A stretch of 64,000 nt of DNA from Methanosalsum natronophilum. Lineage in GTDB: Archaea > Halobacteriota > Methanosarcinia > Methanosarcinales > Methanosarcinaceae. This document shows positions 47,504 through 58,600 of this stretch, piece by piece (within the stretch, counting starts at the first letter, position 1; each line of letters starts with the position of its first letter). The notes beneath the pieces were generated by a model. That model did no database searches. It saw nothing but the letters and a program-made list of their open reading frames with translations, and was not told the origin of the DNA. Position numbers and translations under genes: made by a program. The DNA lies in assembly GCF_024808815.1 (NCBI RefSeq), contig NZ_JANUCS010000006.1, forward strand, positions 46,496-110,495, read 5' to 3'.

Positions 47504-50500
47504 ATGTCGTCTAATGAACTTAATTCCCATGTTCCAAGATATATTTTGGATAAAATAACTGAAAGTTATTGCTATTGTAAGATAATCTTAAATGATTTGG
47601 GAGAACCTGTTGACTTTTTAATAAAAGATGTCAATAAAGCTTTTGAAACAATTTCAGGGGTAGATAGTGACAAAATACTTGGGAATAAGGCAAGTAAAGT
47701 ATTTAATAATATAAAAAACGCCGATTTTGATTTGATTGATCTCTGCGGTCAGATTGCTTTATCTGGTGGAGAAAAGACAATTGAACAATATTCTATGATC
47801 ACTAGATCATGGTATAAAGTGATTGTATTCTCACCTAAAAAATATTATGTTGTACTATTATTTTCTGAGATCAAAAAAGGTATAGATAACATCAATGAAA
47901 AAGAAAACATTCTGACAGTTTCACATGATATTATATTTAATTTAGATTCAAACTATGTGATTCAAAATGTTATAAGTTCACAAGAGACTAACAAAAGATT
48001 ACGCATAGATAAAGATCATTTTGTAGGTAAACGAATTAATGATGTTGTTTCGGGTAACATTCTCGATAATTTTCTTCGAGCATTTAAGGTAGCTTATTCT
48101 TCTGGTGAAAACCAGATATTAGAATATGAATGTGACCATTTTGAAGAACCTCTATGGCTACGAGCCGAAGTAGCTTTTGTTGTACGTGAAAATAAATCAC
48201 AGTATATTGTTATGGTTACTGATATTACTGATTCTAAAAAGGCTGAGGGAAAACTAATTTCAAAAGAGGAACAGGTTCAAAATCCATTCCCGGTTAATAT
48301 TGATCTTTTCTGTATAATAGATCGAAATATCTGTTTTAAACAAATCAATGAAAATTGGGTCCATACTTTTGGATATAATGTTGAAGAAATACAGGGCAAA
48401 CCACTCATAGACTTCATTCATCCAAATGATATTGAACCCTTCACAGAATTTATAGCTAAACTTAAGTTGAGTTGTGAACCCGAAAAAGTAGTTGCACGTT
48501 TTAGAAATGAAGATGGGACCTACAAATATCTTGAGTGGTACATGGAATTCATAGGTGAGGATATATACGCATCTGCTAGAGATATATCTCAGGAAAAAAG
48601 GGAAGCTCAGATCTATTACCTTAATCATCTAAGAAGCCAGGCTTTATTACAGCTTGGAAGAATGACTGGATCTCCAATTAAAGAAATCACAGACTTTGCA
48701 CTAGAAAAAGCAGTTGAATTAACTCATAGTAAAGTGGGTTATCTTGCATTTCTTAATGAGGATGAGACAGTACTAAAGATGTATTCCTGGTCAAAATCTG
48801 CTATGAAGCAATGTAATACTTTAGATAAACCTTTAGATTATCCAATAAATACAACTGGTCTATGGGGAGAAGCTGTTAGGCAACGAAAACCTATTATAAC
48901 TAATGATTATCAGGCATCAAATTCACTTAAAAAAGGAGTGCCTGAAGGACATGTACAATTATCAAGACATATGAACGTACCAATATTTGATGGGGATAAG
49001 ATCGTTTTGTTGATCGGTGTTGGTAACAAGGAAGAAGAATATACTCAGGACGAGGTAAATGGTCTTATTTTGTTAATGGAAGGTTTATGGAGAATACTAC
49101 GCCGTAAAAGTTCGGAAGAGGCATTAAAAGAAAGTGAGCACAAATATAGAGAACTTGTTGAAAATGCAAATAGTATCATCCTCAAGTTTGACTCAAATGG
49201 AAATATTTTGTACTTAAATGAATTTGGTCAATCGTTTTTCGGCTACTCGTCTTCTGAAATTTTAGGTAAGTCAGTGATGGGGACAATCGTACCAGAAAAG
49301 GATTTTCAGAATAAAGATTTACGTGAAATGATCTTAGATATTTCTAAAAGGCCTGAATATTATATCCACAATGAAAATGAGAACATAAAAAAAGATGGGT
49401 CACGTGTCTGGATATCATGGACTAATAAACCTGTATACGATAAAGATGGTAACCTTATACATATTTTGGCTATTGGTAAGGATATGACGGATCAAAAAAG
49501 AGCTGAAAATGCGATAAATGAATGGAAATCACTTTTAGAATATATTATCAAGCATGATCCGAATGCAATAGCAATATTAGACAAAAACCTTAATTTCAAG
49601 TTTGTAAGTGATCGGTTTAAACGCGATTATAAGGTTTATGATACTGATATAATAGGTAAACATCATTATGATGTATTTCCTGATATCCCTGAGAAATGGA
49701 GAAAAATTCATCAACGCGCATTAAATGGTGAAATTCTTTCTCAAAAGGAGGATAGTTTTCAAAGAACTGATGGGTCGTTTGACTGGACTCGTTGGGAATG
49801 TAGGCCATGGTATGGTCAATATGGTGACATTGGTGGAATTGTTATTTATACTGAGGTTATTACTCAGCGAAAGATAGCTGAACAAAAGATAATTGAAAAG
49901 AACCAACTTTTAGAAGATATTATTGATTCTACACCTGATATTTTAACGATTCAATTCCCTGATCACACGATAGAATGGTCGAATCGTTTTGGACATGAGG
50001 TATTGAACTTGAATCCTGAAGAAGTTTCAGGGAAAAAGTGTTATGAGGTTTTTGGACTAACTGATAACTGTGATACTTGTGTTTCAGAAGTAGCATTGAT
50101 GATGAGAAGAAAAGAATCTCTAGAAAAATACATTCCTGAGTTAGGTAAGTATTTTGAGTTCCACAGCAGTCCGATTTTAGATGATAATGGAAATGTTATT
50201 CGAATTGTTGAACATATAAGGGACGTGACTGAGAATAAAAGGTTACAAGAACTTGAACGAAACAGATTGATAGTGCAGGAGATACATCATCGTGTCAAGA
50301 ACAACTTGCAAGTAATTATCAGCTTACTCAACATGCAATCTCGCTTATTTAAAGATAGTCAAAATAGAATAAGATCAATGTCATTAGCGCATGAAAAATT
50401 GTACGGTACTGACAATATAGCCAATATAGAAGTTTCTGATTACCTTAAAAGTTTGATCAATCATATTTCGAAGAGTTATCAAAGTAATGAAAGAACGGTT

Positions 50501-50830
50501 ATAATCAACTTTAGTTCAGATACTGCTCATCTAGATATGGAAAAAATCATACCACTAGGGTTGATATTAAACGAGATTCTAACTAACTCTTTTAAACACG
50601 CATTTTCAGCACAAGAAAAAGAAGATAATCAAATCTCTGTTTCTTTTAAGAAAAACAATGAAGTTTACCAACTATTAGTTTATGATAATGGTATAGGGCT
50701 CCCTGCAGATTTTGATATGGAAAAGTCAGATTCCCTTGGTTTCAAGATAATAAAAATGCTAGCTCAACAATTAGAAGGTAACCTTGAATATGGTAACTCG
50801 GATGGCACTTTTATAAAAGTTATTTTTTGA
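47504..50830 (+). CDS. Cytoplasmic multi-PAS/GAF sensor histidine kinase (HisKA_2)
   Basis: 1108 residues without membrane helices. PAS-like segments at about 15-130, 140-245 and 265-370, GAF at 372-540 (GYLAFLNEDETVLKM), PAS at 545-670, 675-790 and 797-915. HisKA_2 has the phosphoacceptor in VQEIHHRVKNNLQV near 927, and the ATPase domain has LILNEILTNSFKHAF near 1020 and DNGIGLP. PAS repeats end in characteristic DITDSKKAEG or DVTENKRLQE linkers. It probably senses redox, heme or small ligands. No response regulator is adjacent, which is usual for archaeal kinases of this type. Confidence 0.93.
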   Translation: MSSNELNSHVPRYILDKITESYCYCKIILNDLGEPVDFLIKDVNKAFETISGVDSDKILGNKASKVFNNIKNADFDLIDLCGQIALSGGEKTIEQYSMITRSWYKVIVFSPKKYYVVLLFSEIKKGIDNINEKENILTVSHDIIFNLDSNYVIQNVISSQETNKRLRIDKDHFVGKRINDVVSGNILDNFLRAFKVAYSSGENQILEYECDHFEEPLWLRAEVAFVVRENKSQYIVMVTDITDSKKAEGKLISKEEQVQNPFPVNIDLFCIIDRNICFKQINENWVHTFGYNVEEIQGKPLIDFIHPNDIEPFTEFIAKLKLSCEPEKVVARFRNEDGTYKYLEWYMEFIGEDIYASARDISQEKREAQIYYLNHLRSQALLQLGRMTGSPIKEITDFALEKAVELTHSKVGYLAFLNEDETVLKMYSWSKSAMKQCNTLDKPLDYPINTTGLWGEAVRQRKPIITNDYQASNSLKKGVPEGHVQLSRHMNVPIFDGDKIVLLIGVGNKEEEYTQDEVNGLILLMEGLWRILRRKSSEEALKESEHKYRELVENANSIILKFDSNGNILYLNEFGQSFFGYSSSEILGKSVMGTIVPEKDFQNKDLREMILDISKRPEYYIHNENENIKKDGSRVWISWTNKPVYDKDGNLIHILAIGKDMTDQKRAENAINEWKSLLEYIIKHDPNAIAILDKNLNFKFVSDRFKRDYKVYDTDIIGKHHYDVFPDIPEKWRKIHQRALNGEILSQKEDSFQRTDGSFDWTRWECRPWYGQYGDIGGIVIYTEVITQRKIAEQKIIEKNQLLEDIIDSTPDILTIQFPDHTIEWSNRFGHEVLNLNPEEVSGKKCYEVFGLTDNCDTCVSEVALMMRRKESLEKYIPELGKYFEFHSSPILDDNGNVIRIVEHIRDVTENKRLQELERNRLIVQEIHHRVKNNLQVIISLLNMQSRLFKDSQNRIRSMSLAHEKLYGTDNIANIEVSDYLKSLINHISKSYQSNERTVIINFSSDTAHLDMEKIIPLGLILNEILTNSFKHAFSAQEKEDNQISVSFKKNNEVYQLLVYDNGIGLPADFDMEKSDSLGFKIIKMLAQQLEGNLEYGNSDGTFIKVIF

Positions 50831-50896
50831 ATGAAATTTTGAGTAAATGTACTTATTCATATACTTTTGAACAAACTCAAAGGTAACTGTCAAAGC

Positions 50897-50928
50897 GAAC
50901 TACACCACACTCACACATGATGTAGTTC
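50897..50928. repeat. Inverted repeat downstream of the histidine kinase
   Basis: GAACTACA (50897-50904) and TGTAGTTC (50921-50928) form a perfect 8-bp stem with a 16-nt loop. The 190 nt after it contain AGGAGG and two overlapping coding-like frames without clear start (one includes GYYPAKLDITVLLDEVYI), probably a decayed small gene. Confidence 0.4.
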
Positions 50929-51122
50929 ACAGGAGGAAATATATACTATCAATACTGGGAGAAAAGAATCTGGATCTAATAAGAGATTTTGTACTGGATA
51001 TTACCCTGCTAAACTTGATATTACAGTCTTGCTCGATGAAGTCTATATAATTTTCCTGGAAGATGGGCAGGATGAGGTATATGTACTAACCTACTTGGAG
51101 ATATCTATGGTAAAAGAATAAA

Positions 51123-51388
51123 TCATTCAGAGATATTGAGAGCACAACCAAAAAAGCAGACCTTATAATAATGGAAACAGTTATGAGTAATCATTTCTAT
51201 CAATTTATCATCAACCTCTCGCATGTTTTCCTTAGTCAGAGTTCCAGATTTTGCAAGAATTGAATCTATATCCAAAGTCATTATCATGTTAGTTTTGACT
51301 AAACTGGGCGGTTTTTCAATTTTGACATGTCTGTATAAGGAAATGTTATTACAACTAAATCTCCCTTTCCGACAGTTCTGATAACCAC
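51123..51388 (-). pseudogene. mazF: mazF-type toxin, broken by internal deletion and frameshift
   Basis: From GTG at 51388, 14 nt after the antitoxin gene, the frame encodes a typical MazF/PemK beginning (GKGDLVVITFPYTDMSKLKNRPV), then hits TAG at 51299. In a neighbouring frame the sequence continues with the MazF ending (MTLDIDSILAKSGTLTKENM, REVDDKLIEM). About 60 central residues, including the RNase core, are missing. The toxin should be inactive. Confidence 0.7.
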
Positions 51389-51399
51389 GTGCTAAAACC

Positions 51400-51684
51400 T
51401 CACTCTTCGGTCTGCTGATTCTCCATAGCATGCTCAAGAAGATTTTCCCATGCTTGATCATCATCCGGAGAATCCCATTCTTTTGCAAATGAATTTTCGG
51501 AGGCTAAAGCACATTCTAATTTACCCAATACATATGACAATGGCCGAATTTCTATGTGATCCGAATATGCAACAATTGCAGCCTGTGAACCTTCGGTAAA
51601 TATATTTCCTCTAAGATCTTTTGGTATTACAATCTGGCCCTTAGAGGAAAATTTCACCTTCTTGAATCCAATTATTGAATTCAT
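51400..51684 (-). CDS. AbrB/MazE-like antitoxin
   Basis: 94 residues. The N-terminal swapped-hairpin DNA-binding domain (KVKFSSKGQIVIPKDLRGNI) is of the SpoVT-AbrB type. The C-terminal half is acidic (EWDSPDDDQAWENLLEHAME) and would wrap the toxin. It precedes the broken mazF. The antitoxin itself looks intact and may still bind DNA. Confidence 0.85.
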   Translation of the reverse strand: MNSIIGFKKVKFSSKGQIVIPKDLRGNIFTEGSQAAIVAYSDHIEIRPLSYVLGKLECALASENSFAKEWDSPDDDQAWENLLEHAMENQQTEE

Positions 51685-51857
51685 TTCCGATTCTTCCTTT
51701 GTTCAATAATTATTCTAATGCTTGTCTATATTCTCTCAAAGGATGTAAAATAAAATCTTCAATAGATAAATTTACATCTTACATTATATTATTTCTAGAA
51801 GAATATATGTATGTAGGGTTTCTTTCTCTAGTATTTTGTTAAAAATTCCGATTGAGC

Positions 51858-52107
51858 CCAAGTTTGCCACTCATAATTAATAAAATTGTTGTTAGCTTTT
51901 TTTTATTCGATGAAGACGCAACAAAAACTAAGAACAAATACAATTACGCCAAATGAGAATATATTATGTCCGATTGAAATCATTCTAGCTACTGAATACA
52001 TTTGTGAATCAAATCTTCAAATAATTCTGCAAATTTTGAATGTAAGGGGTGTTAGACATATAATACAATGCTAAGGAAATTTTTATCTCTTATGACTGAC
52101 AAACTTA
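51858..52107. mobile_element. MITE/IS relic, 250 bp with both ends
   Basis: The left end reads CCAAGTTTGCCACTCATAAT and the right end in reverse complement reads TAAGTTTGTCAGTCATAAG, both followed by ATAAAA. The interior resembles the relic at 39515-39664 (for example AATATATTATGTCCGATTGA). A 62-codon open frame at 51886 lies wholly inside and is not a real gene. Its resemblance suggests an internally deleted element that needs a transposase in trans. Confidence 0.65.
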
Positions 52108-52183
52108 TTTTATGTGAAATATTTAATCAGAAATCAGTTAATTTTTTGATATGATTAGTCAAATAAAAAGAGAAGGGTGTGTT

Positions 52184-52576
52184 ATGTCAGTTAATGAAAA
52201 AGATACATTTGTATTTCTAGTTGAAGTTGCAAAAAAAGGTTCAAATACTTCAAAAGAATAGAAGGATTTTTATTTTAAACAGGGTCGAGAACAACTTCAT
52301 GAAAAGGGGATCATTGTTACATATGATGATGTTTTAAACCATTTGAATCTTAATAACAAAAATAGACCTGAACTCTTTAGAGTACTTGATAATATTAACA
52401 AAGAAGCAAATAGTTTAAATTTTTCTTCTCTTGTTGTAAATAAAAAAGAACTCTTACCAGGAAACGGATACTTTAAAAAATGGTTAAACGAAGTTGATAT
52501 ATCTGACACCAGCTCAAAGATAAAAGCTTGGAAAAAAGAATTGGATTATATCTGGAACTTTTATACCAATAAATAA
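52184..52576 (+). CDS. Hypothetical protein gene with an in-frame UAG at codon 26
   Basis: From ATG 52184 (preceded by a GGGTG-like ribosome site) the frame reads MSVNEKDTFVFLVEVAKKGS, then UAG at 52259-52261. It continues in the same frame as KDFYFKQGREQLHEKGIIVT and on to a natural UAA at 52576. The second part carries LNFSSLVVNKKELLPGNGYF, a motif I associate with small prophage-type proteins. Coding character is equal on both sides of the UAG. In pyrrolysine-using methanogens such a codon may be read through. Otherwise this is a pseudogene with a fresh nonsense mutation. The downstream piece alone could restart at TTG 52343. Confidence 0.5.
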
Positions 52577-52826
52577 GTCAAATAAACGTTTAAATGAACT
52601 ATATGTATAAGTTCACATAATGTTTATGTAATTACTGAAATATATTCGTACTATGTGATTGTAGCTGATAAATTATGAAAGTATTGTTAGTTGTTATTTT
52701 ACAGTCAATTAACTTAGGAAATTTATTTTAAATTCAATATTTGAATAATCTCTTGCTTAGGTATGAAATTGAAATAAAGGATGTTACAGTTGTTATTGTA
52801 GTTAGCTGATTTAAGGTGAGTGGGTT

Positions 52827-53990
52827 ATGGAAAATGAACTTAAAGAAGAAGTTCCAGATAATATTGTTCAGATAGCAAGAGAGCTGGGTTGTATCAAAGT
52901 ACCTAAATATATCTATAAAGATGGCAATTATGACAAGTTTCCTGCTGCATGTATCGGTGGTAGTAAAGCAACAAAGTTTCGATCAATGGAAAGTGCAAAT
53001 GCCAATAAAGTAGAACTTGGTGATGGCTGGGTTGCTTTTAGGTCACCATCGCATTCAGGTAAAGTTATAAAAGGGACAGGAAACTCATCATCTAGTTCAA
53101 ACGTATCAGCTTTAGTGGGTGGATTTGATGGTGCAGATGGACTGTGGAAATCACTTGATGAACATAGGGAATATATTTATTCTTCAAAGCACCAGAATGC
53201 ATGGGATGCTATACTGAAATCTTGTTTTTCTTTTGCCAATAAAGAATTACATGTGTTTAGTAGAAGAGATGGATTTACATGCATCATCTCTGGCTTAAAA
53301 GTACTAGAATTAAAATATGAAAGTGGTGACCTCGTTATAAAATTTTTCAAAAATATTCACAATAAAGGTAAAAGAAGTATTGGACAAGAAAAAATGAAGT
53401 TTAATGTCAATCAGTTTGATATTAGTACCCTTACTAAAAATGTAGAAGAACATTTAGAAGAACAGCTCAAAACCTTGTCTTACCTTAGAGACACTAATTC
53501 TATTGGTTACATGGAAAAATGGTTACATACAACCTTGACATATCATCTTCAAAAGAACAAGATACAAGGATTGGACCTTGATGTCTTGTATTATGAAGTT
53601 CCAGTTGGTAAACTTAAAAGAAATAAACGATTTGGTAGAGAAAAAGCTGATATATTTGCTAGAGATAGCTCGGGTTCACTTGTTATTATTGAAGTAAAAG
53701 AGAGTTCATTTAATATTCATGAAGCTATTGAACAAGGTCTTTCTTATGTGAGATGGGTTGACACACACAAAGATCAACTTAAAGAAAGAGTAGATGAGCT
53801 TGGCTGGGATGTGAACTTAGAGTCTTTGAAATTGTATATTATAGCTCCAGGTAATCATTTAGATCAAATGGATATTAAGGATAAGTTAAAAAGCGATTTG
53901 AACAAATATGCAATATCTATTATTCTTATCAATGATGATTGGTACTCTAAACGTGTGATAGAAGTAAATAAAGTAGTATATATTAACTAA
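52827..53990 (+). CDS. PD-(D/E)XK nuclease-like protein
   Basis: 387 residues. The C-terminal third has a nuclease-like core: KADIFARDSSGSLVIIEVKES supplies Asp and the ExK pair, followed by IEQGLSYVRWVDTHKDQL. This is similar to DUF91/NucS-type and Hjc-like folds. The N-terminal 250 residues, including a Ser-rich linker (NSSSSSN, about residue 91), are not recognised. Start ATG with AAGGTGAG upstream. The gene is isolated among relics, which suggests an accessory or defence gene. Confidence 0.62.
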   Translation: MENELKEEVPDNIVQIARELGCIKVPKYIYKDGNYDKFPAACIGGSKATKFRSMESANANKVELGDGWVAFRSPSHSGKVIKGTGNSSSSSNVSALVGGFDGADGLWKSLDEHREYIYSSKHQNAWDAILKSCFSFANKELHVFSRRDGFTCIISGLKVLELKYESGDLVIKFFKNIHNKGKRSIGQEKMKFNVNQFDISTLTKNVEEHLEEQLKTLSYLRDTNSIGYMEKWLHTTLTYHLQKNKIQGLDLDVLYYEVPVGKLKRNKRFGREKADIFARDSSGSLVIIEVKESSFNIHEAIEQGLSYVRWVDTHKDQLKERVDELGWDVNLESLKLYIIAPGNHLDQMDIKDKLKSDLNKYAISIILINDDWYSKRVIEVNKVVYIN

Positions 53991-54085
53991 AATGTAAATG
54001 AAAAAAGGATTTATGAAGAGTCTATTATTCAAAAAACCTCTGCAACTTATATTAACGGGGGGTTATTTTCCATTAAAAGTAAATA

Positions 54086-54433
54086 TCACCTGTTAAAAGA
54101 GCTATTGTTAATATTTTCAGCAGTATTATATGCATCGTATATTGAATATACCCAAACAGCTAGGTATGTAAAAACACCTATTAGAATAAACATTAGTAGT
54201 ATATTAAATATCTGAACAAAGAACAAAAGTAATCCTTTTCCTATTTCGCCATTATATACTTGTCCAAGCCCAGTTACTAAAAAGGATAGTACAGCAGCAA
54301 AAGCTGGTTCTTTATGTTTATATCCTGTAAAATGCTTTTGGCGAACTCCACAATCAGGGCATATTTCAGCTTCTTTTTTTATATTGTGTCCACAACTGTG
54401 GCAATACATCTCATCTACTTTTAATTCGTCCAT
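54086..54433 (-). CDS. Zinc-ribbon TM2-like small membrane protein
   Basis: 115 residues: N-terminal zinc ribbon (CHSCGHNI and CPDCGVRQK), then two hydrophobic helices with the TM2-like turn SFLVTGLGQVYNGEIGKG and a final YSIYDAYNTA. Such proteins are widespread in archaea, with unknown function. ATG at 54433 or at residue 9. Confidence 0.75.
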   Translation of the reverse strand: MDELKVDEMYCHSCGHNIKKEAEICPDCGVRQKHFTGYKHKEPAFAAVLSFLVTGLGQVYNGEIGKGLLLFFVQIFNILLMFILIGVFTYLAVWVYSIYDAYNTAENINNSSFNR

Positions 54434-54882
54434 AGTGTAAACTATTATACATATTATATAAATTTATTCTAAAAGCTAACAATCTATAGAAATTAATTAC
54501 ATGGATACTTATATGTCACTCTTTTAGACTAAACATTAACTGTACCTTTGTTAATAAACTAGTTGAATTATTAGCATTCACCTATGTTTGAATTTATTCA
54601 ATTGTTTTACTAAAAAAAAGTCGATTATACATTTTATCCCAAGTAAATTGTATATGACTCAAGATTAAAAATTGAGTCAATAAGTACTATATTTATGCAT
54701 AACAGTCTGAACTAATTTTAAAAAAAACATTAATTTTCTGATATAAATGCAAATATTCTAATAGTATTTGGATATTATATAAAATATATTACAAGGTAGA
54801 CTTTATCATATTTGAATAATAACAATAACAGATATAACATTATAGTAAGAAAACTATTTATTCTGTTGGACGTGGGTAAAGA
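54434..54882. promoter_or_regulatory. AT-rich upstream region of the tubulin-like operon
   Basis: About 450 nt with no gene. It contains an inverted repeat, GACTCAA (54656-54662) and TTGAGTC (54672-54678), followed by a TATA-like stretch near 54686. A further strong TATA candidate lies at about 54773-54786 (ATTATATAAAATAT), which would start transcription near 54805 and leave a leader of roughly 75 nt before the first operon gene. Confidence 0.4.
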
Positions 54883-55614
54883 ATGATTAAAATAAACTTT
54901 ATTCTAAAAATATTACTATGTTTATTCCTATTGATTATACTTGCACAGAGTGGTATGGGGATGCAGGTTGAAGTTATTGGAGACCTTCCAGATGTTGTAG
55001 AAGAAGGCGAATTAATAGAATATGAACTTTACATATCTGGAATACCGCAAGCTGCAAAGTTTCTTTCTATTGATACTGATCTTTCACCTATGAGGGACGA
55101 GTGGCTATATAATTTTACTAATGAGAATATATCTACGAGGTCCACAGATTATGTTTTAGACCTCTCAGAAAGTGATGAAACTGTTCATATAAAGGTACAA
55201 GGGACAACTCCAGTAGTTACTGATGTAGTTCAATTTGAGGACCTTACACTGAGCAAGATGGATTCTAGGACTACTGGCTATGCATATTATCGCTTCAATA
55301 TGATGGACAGTGATATGAATCCATTAAGGGAAAGGGACACTAATGCATTTTCTGTTCATGTACCACTCATCGAGGAATTTGATGAAAAGGTTGAGATGGT
55401 AGATGACCCATTTTTAAGGAACTATTTAAGAGACCTATTCAATAAAGGCCTTGTAAATGAAGCCAATGAACTAGCAGATTACCTAAATTCACAAGAAGAT
55501 GTTAGAAGTGTTCCATTGATATATGCTGCAATCGGGTTGATATTAATGTTGATAATAGGTATAATTGCCGGAATTAGGCTTGGAAATAGAGAAGAGGATG
55601 ATGATTATGAATAA
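54883..55614 (+). CDS. Signal-anchored exoprotein, first gene of the tubulin-like operon
   Basis: 243 residues: signal peptide (to about residue 26), an extracytoplasmic beta-rich domain of about 180 residues with N-glycosylation sites, a C-terminal membrane helix (VPLIYAAIGLILMLIIGIIAG) and an acidic cytoplasmic tail (REEDDDYE). No family is recognised. Its stop overlaps the start of the tubulin-like gene. It is probably the outward-facing anchor or sensor of the complex, with the acidic tail available to the cytoplasmic filament protein; this is inference. Confidence 0.7.
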   Translation: MIKINFILKILLCLFLLIILAQSGMGMQVEVIGDLPDVVEEGELIEYELYISGIPQAAKFLSIDTDLSPMRDEWLYNFTNENISTRSTDYVLDLSESDETVHIKVQGTTPVVTDVVQFEDLTLSKMDSRTTGYAYYRFNMMDSDMNPLRERDTNAFSVHVPLIEEFDEKVEMVDDPFLRNYLRDLFNKGLVNEANELADYLNSQEDVRSVPLIYAAIGLILMLIIGIIAGIRLGNREEDDDYE

Positions 55615-58600
55615 TAGTGATCGTGTAAATCCATTACAATTACCAACAAACTTAACAATCGTTGGTGTAGGTGGCTGTGGTAAAAGACTTACTATGGAAA
55701 TATGCAAGAACGATTGGTTCTTGGACCACTATTCCAGTGATGGTAAGAGACTTAAGATCTATACGATGGATACAGATGCAAATGAAAAAATAAACGATGA
55801 AAATCAGAATGAGAAGTTAAGTGAAAAGATCATTAGTCATAAAGGGCAAGGTAATATTGAGTCTAGGTACTATTATTTACCATCTCTTGCTAACATTAGC
55901 CAAGTGTCGGATCTAGCTAACAAAGAATTAGTACAAAATGTCAAGGAAAATCCTACAGAACCGAAAGTAAACACATGGTGGTTGAATGATGAAGAAAGTG
56001 AAAATGGGATTTCATTCAATAAGCTGAAGGAACTTGACCCGTTTGTGATGGATGATTTTGGTGGTGGGGTGCATAGGAGGCGAGCTATCTCGAAAGCTAT
56101 TTTTTATAAGGTCAAAACTGAAGGTGAATCAAGTGGATTCCCTACATTTTCAGATATGGGCAGTGTTGCTATTGTAGTGGGTATTGGAGGAGGTACCGGT
56201 TCTGGAATGTTCATTGATCTTGCACGCTACATCCGATTCAAAAAAGGGGATTCTGCACAATTGAGCTTATTTGTTGTACTACCAACAACAAATGAAGGAG
56301 AAAAAGAGCAACTAAACGCTTCAATTGCTTTAACTGAATTAGAGTATCTTAACTTGAACGAAAGGCTGTTCAACAATATAATAGTCACATCACTTGGCCC
56401 TACAGGTTATAAGAAGGGAGAAGAAGCAAAACAAGAAGTTTACGAATTCGATGCTATGTTTCCTAATGTTTTCACAAACTTTTACCACATAGAACGTGGT
56501 GATATTAATATAAGTGATTCTAAAACTCCGTTTTCCTCGTTCATATTTGGGAATTCACATAATATAGAGTATCCTATAGAGGACTTAAAGGTATTAAAGG
56601 ACCGCTACGAGTCGCTCATAAATTCTCTTGAACTTATTACAAATAAAAGGAAAGAACTTAATCAGCATATTCTATCATACTTAGATGATTATTCAATATC
56701 TGAAGATGCATCACCTACTAAAGATAATCTTGAATTCATAAAAAAGGAATATAAGAACATTGAAAATGTAATGATGCATGATATTGCCAAATTATTGAGC
56801 TATAATAGTGCTGAAACAATAGAATATTTTATTCATAATAATATACCAGAAGATCTCAAACATGAGAACATAAAAAAATTCGATGACATGATCTCTTATC
56901 TTTCAAGACTTATGAGTGGATCAATGAATGTCAACGAAGCAGAACTAACTGATCAAATTGATAAAAAGCTTGCTAGAGTGGTACCAGAAAGTATTGGGAC
57001 ATTAAATGAAACCGCTCAACTCTTCAAGAAAGTATCTTCAATCGAGAGTGAAACTACACGCTCGTCTTTAATTGAGCTTCTTAAGGGTAGCCAGAACATG
57101 CTATCTATCATTACTAGCATGAACACTGATTCTAAGAAAATAAGTGACCAAATAAATGAATTGAAAGGTGAACTTAATGCAAAGGAACAGGCTCTAGAGG
57201 ATATACAGAAACTTCAGAATGAATCGATTAAAAAATCTGAAAACAAACTACAAGAAAAAGAAAGTGATATAGATAACTATATTTCACTCAAGCAAAGAGT
57301 TCGGGCATTAGATGATAAAGAGATTCTTATCAGGTCAAAACTACAGCATCTTATTGATACATTAGAGTCAGATGAAATAAAGGGAAGAACAAAAGAAGGT
57401 TGGTTGAAGGCAGCTAATGTTTCAGAGGTTCAACAAGAAATAAAAGATTTATCAAACGAGTTTGATGGTCGATATGATAATCTCATTAAGCTAGTTGAAA
57501 ATATTGCACTGTACTATTTCTATGAATATCAAAAGACAAATTCAGCTAAGGGAGGTATCATAAGCTTCATAAAAGGCGACAAAAAGAAAAAAATGAAAAA
57601 ATTTGAGGCTTTGAAAAAAGAATGCGAGGCTTATATCAAGACCAATGCAAAAGAATGGAATATTCAAATAAACAGTCCATTTGAGTTCTATATACCTGAA
57701 GACTTTCTGAACAAAGGCATAAGTAAACAGGCATATGCTTTAAAAGATGATATAATTTCTTATATTTCATCGGATCTTGATTCAAGTATTGTTGATAAAG
57801 ATGAGTTTAATGATATTTTAGAGTTAGATAACCGAACAGAAATTTATGCTGGGCTAAAAAGTCATTTACGAGATGCTTATCTTAAAGACGGAGGGTATTC
57901 TGATAGGGTTGAAAGTATTAGAAAGGAAACCGATGCTATAAAGGATGATATCAACAAAAAACAAAATCTTATTGACATGATAACAAATGTTGATAAGCTT
58001 CATGAATCAACCTTTGGACTAAGAAAGGATATGAGCAATTATTATAACGAGTTCTATGATATTTCAGCTAAGGTCAATGAAAGTTCAAAGACAAAGAGTG
58101 GAACTCAAAAAAGCCTTTACAGGACAAAGGTGGGTAATATTGACTCAAAGATATTATCGCTTGTCGGTGACCATTCAGATCTCACAAACCTTGAAAACGA
58201 TGACCATGGAAAAAGAGAATTAGATAAGCTTGTTAGTGAGATCAAGGCAACATATCCATCACTTCTTGAAAACTATAAGCTAGGTATCCACAATCAAATG
58301 ATACCTATAAGTTCAACGGAACGATGGAACTTTAATAAGGCGGGGCTTGTTATATCCTCAAGGTCCTCTTACATTTGCTCAACAGTTGCAAATAGTAATA
58401 TAGCTTCTGACATCAACAGTATATTATCTTTGAGTTCGTCCCAAGATGCACATGTGATAACTCATAGAAATGCAAAGAACTGGGAAGTATCATTGACATT
58501 CCTTGCTGCCACATGTTTCCTTGATAATATCTCTCCTCTTATATCCGGTGGAGGGTACTGGAAAATATATGAACAGAATCGTGACAACCTTTTACATCAT

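Noticed and set aside
51886..52074. A 62-codon frame resembling the upstream extension of eanB
   Set aside because: Both are readings of the same mobile-element interior, not proteins.
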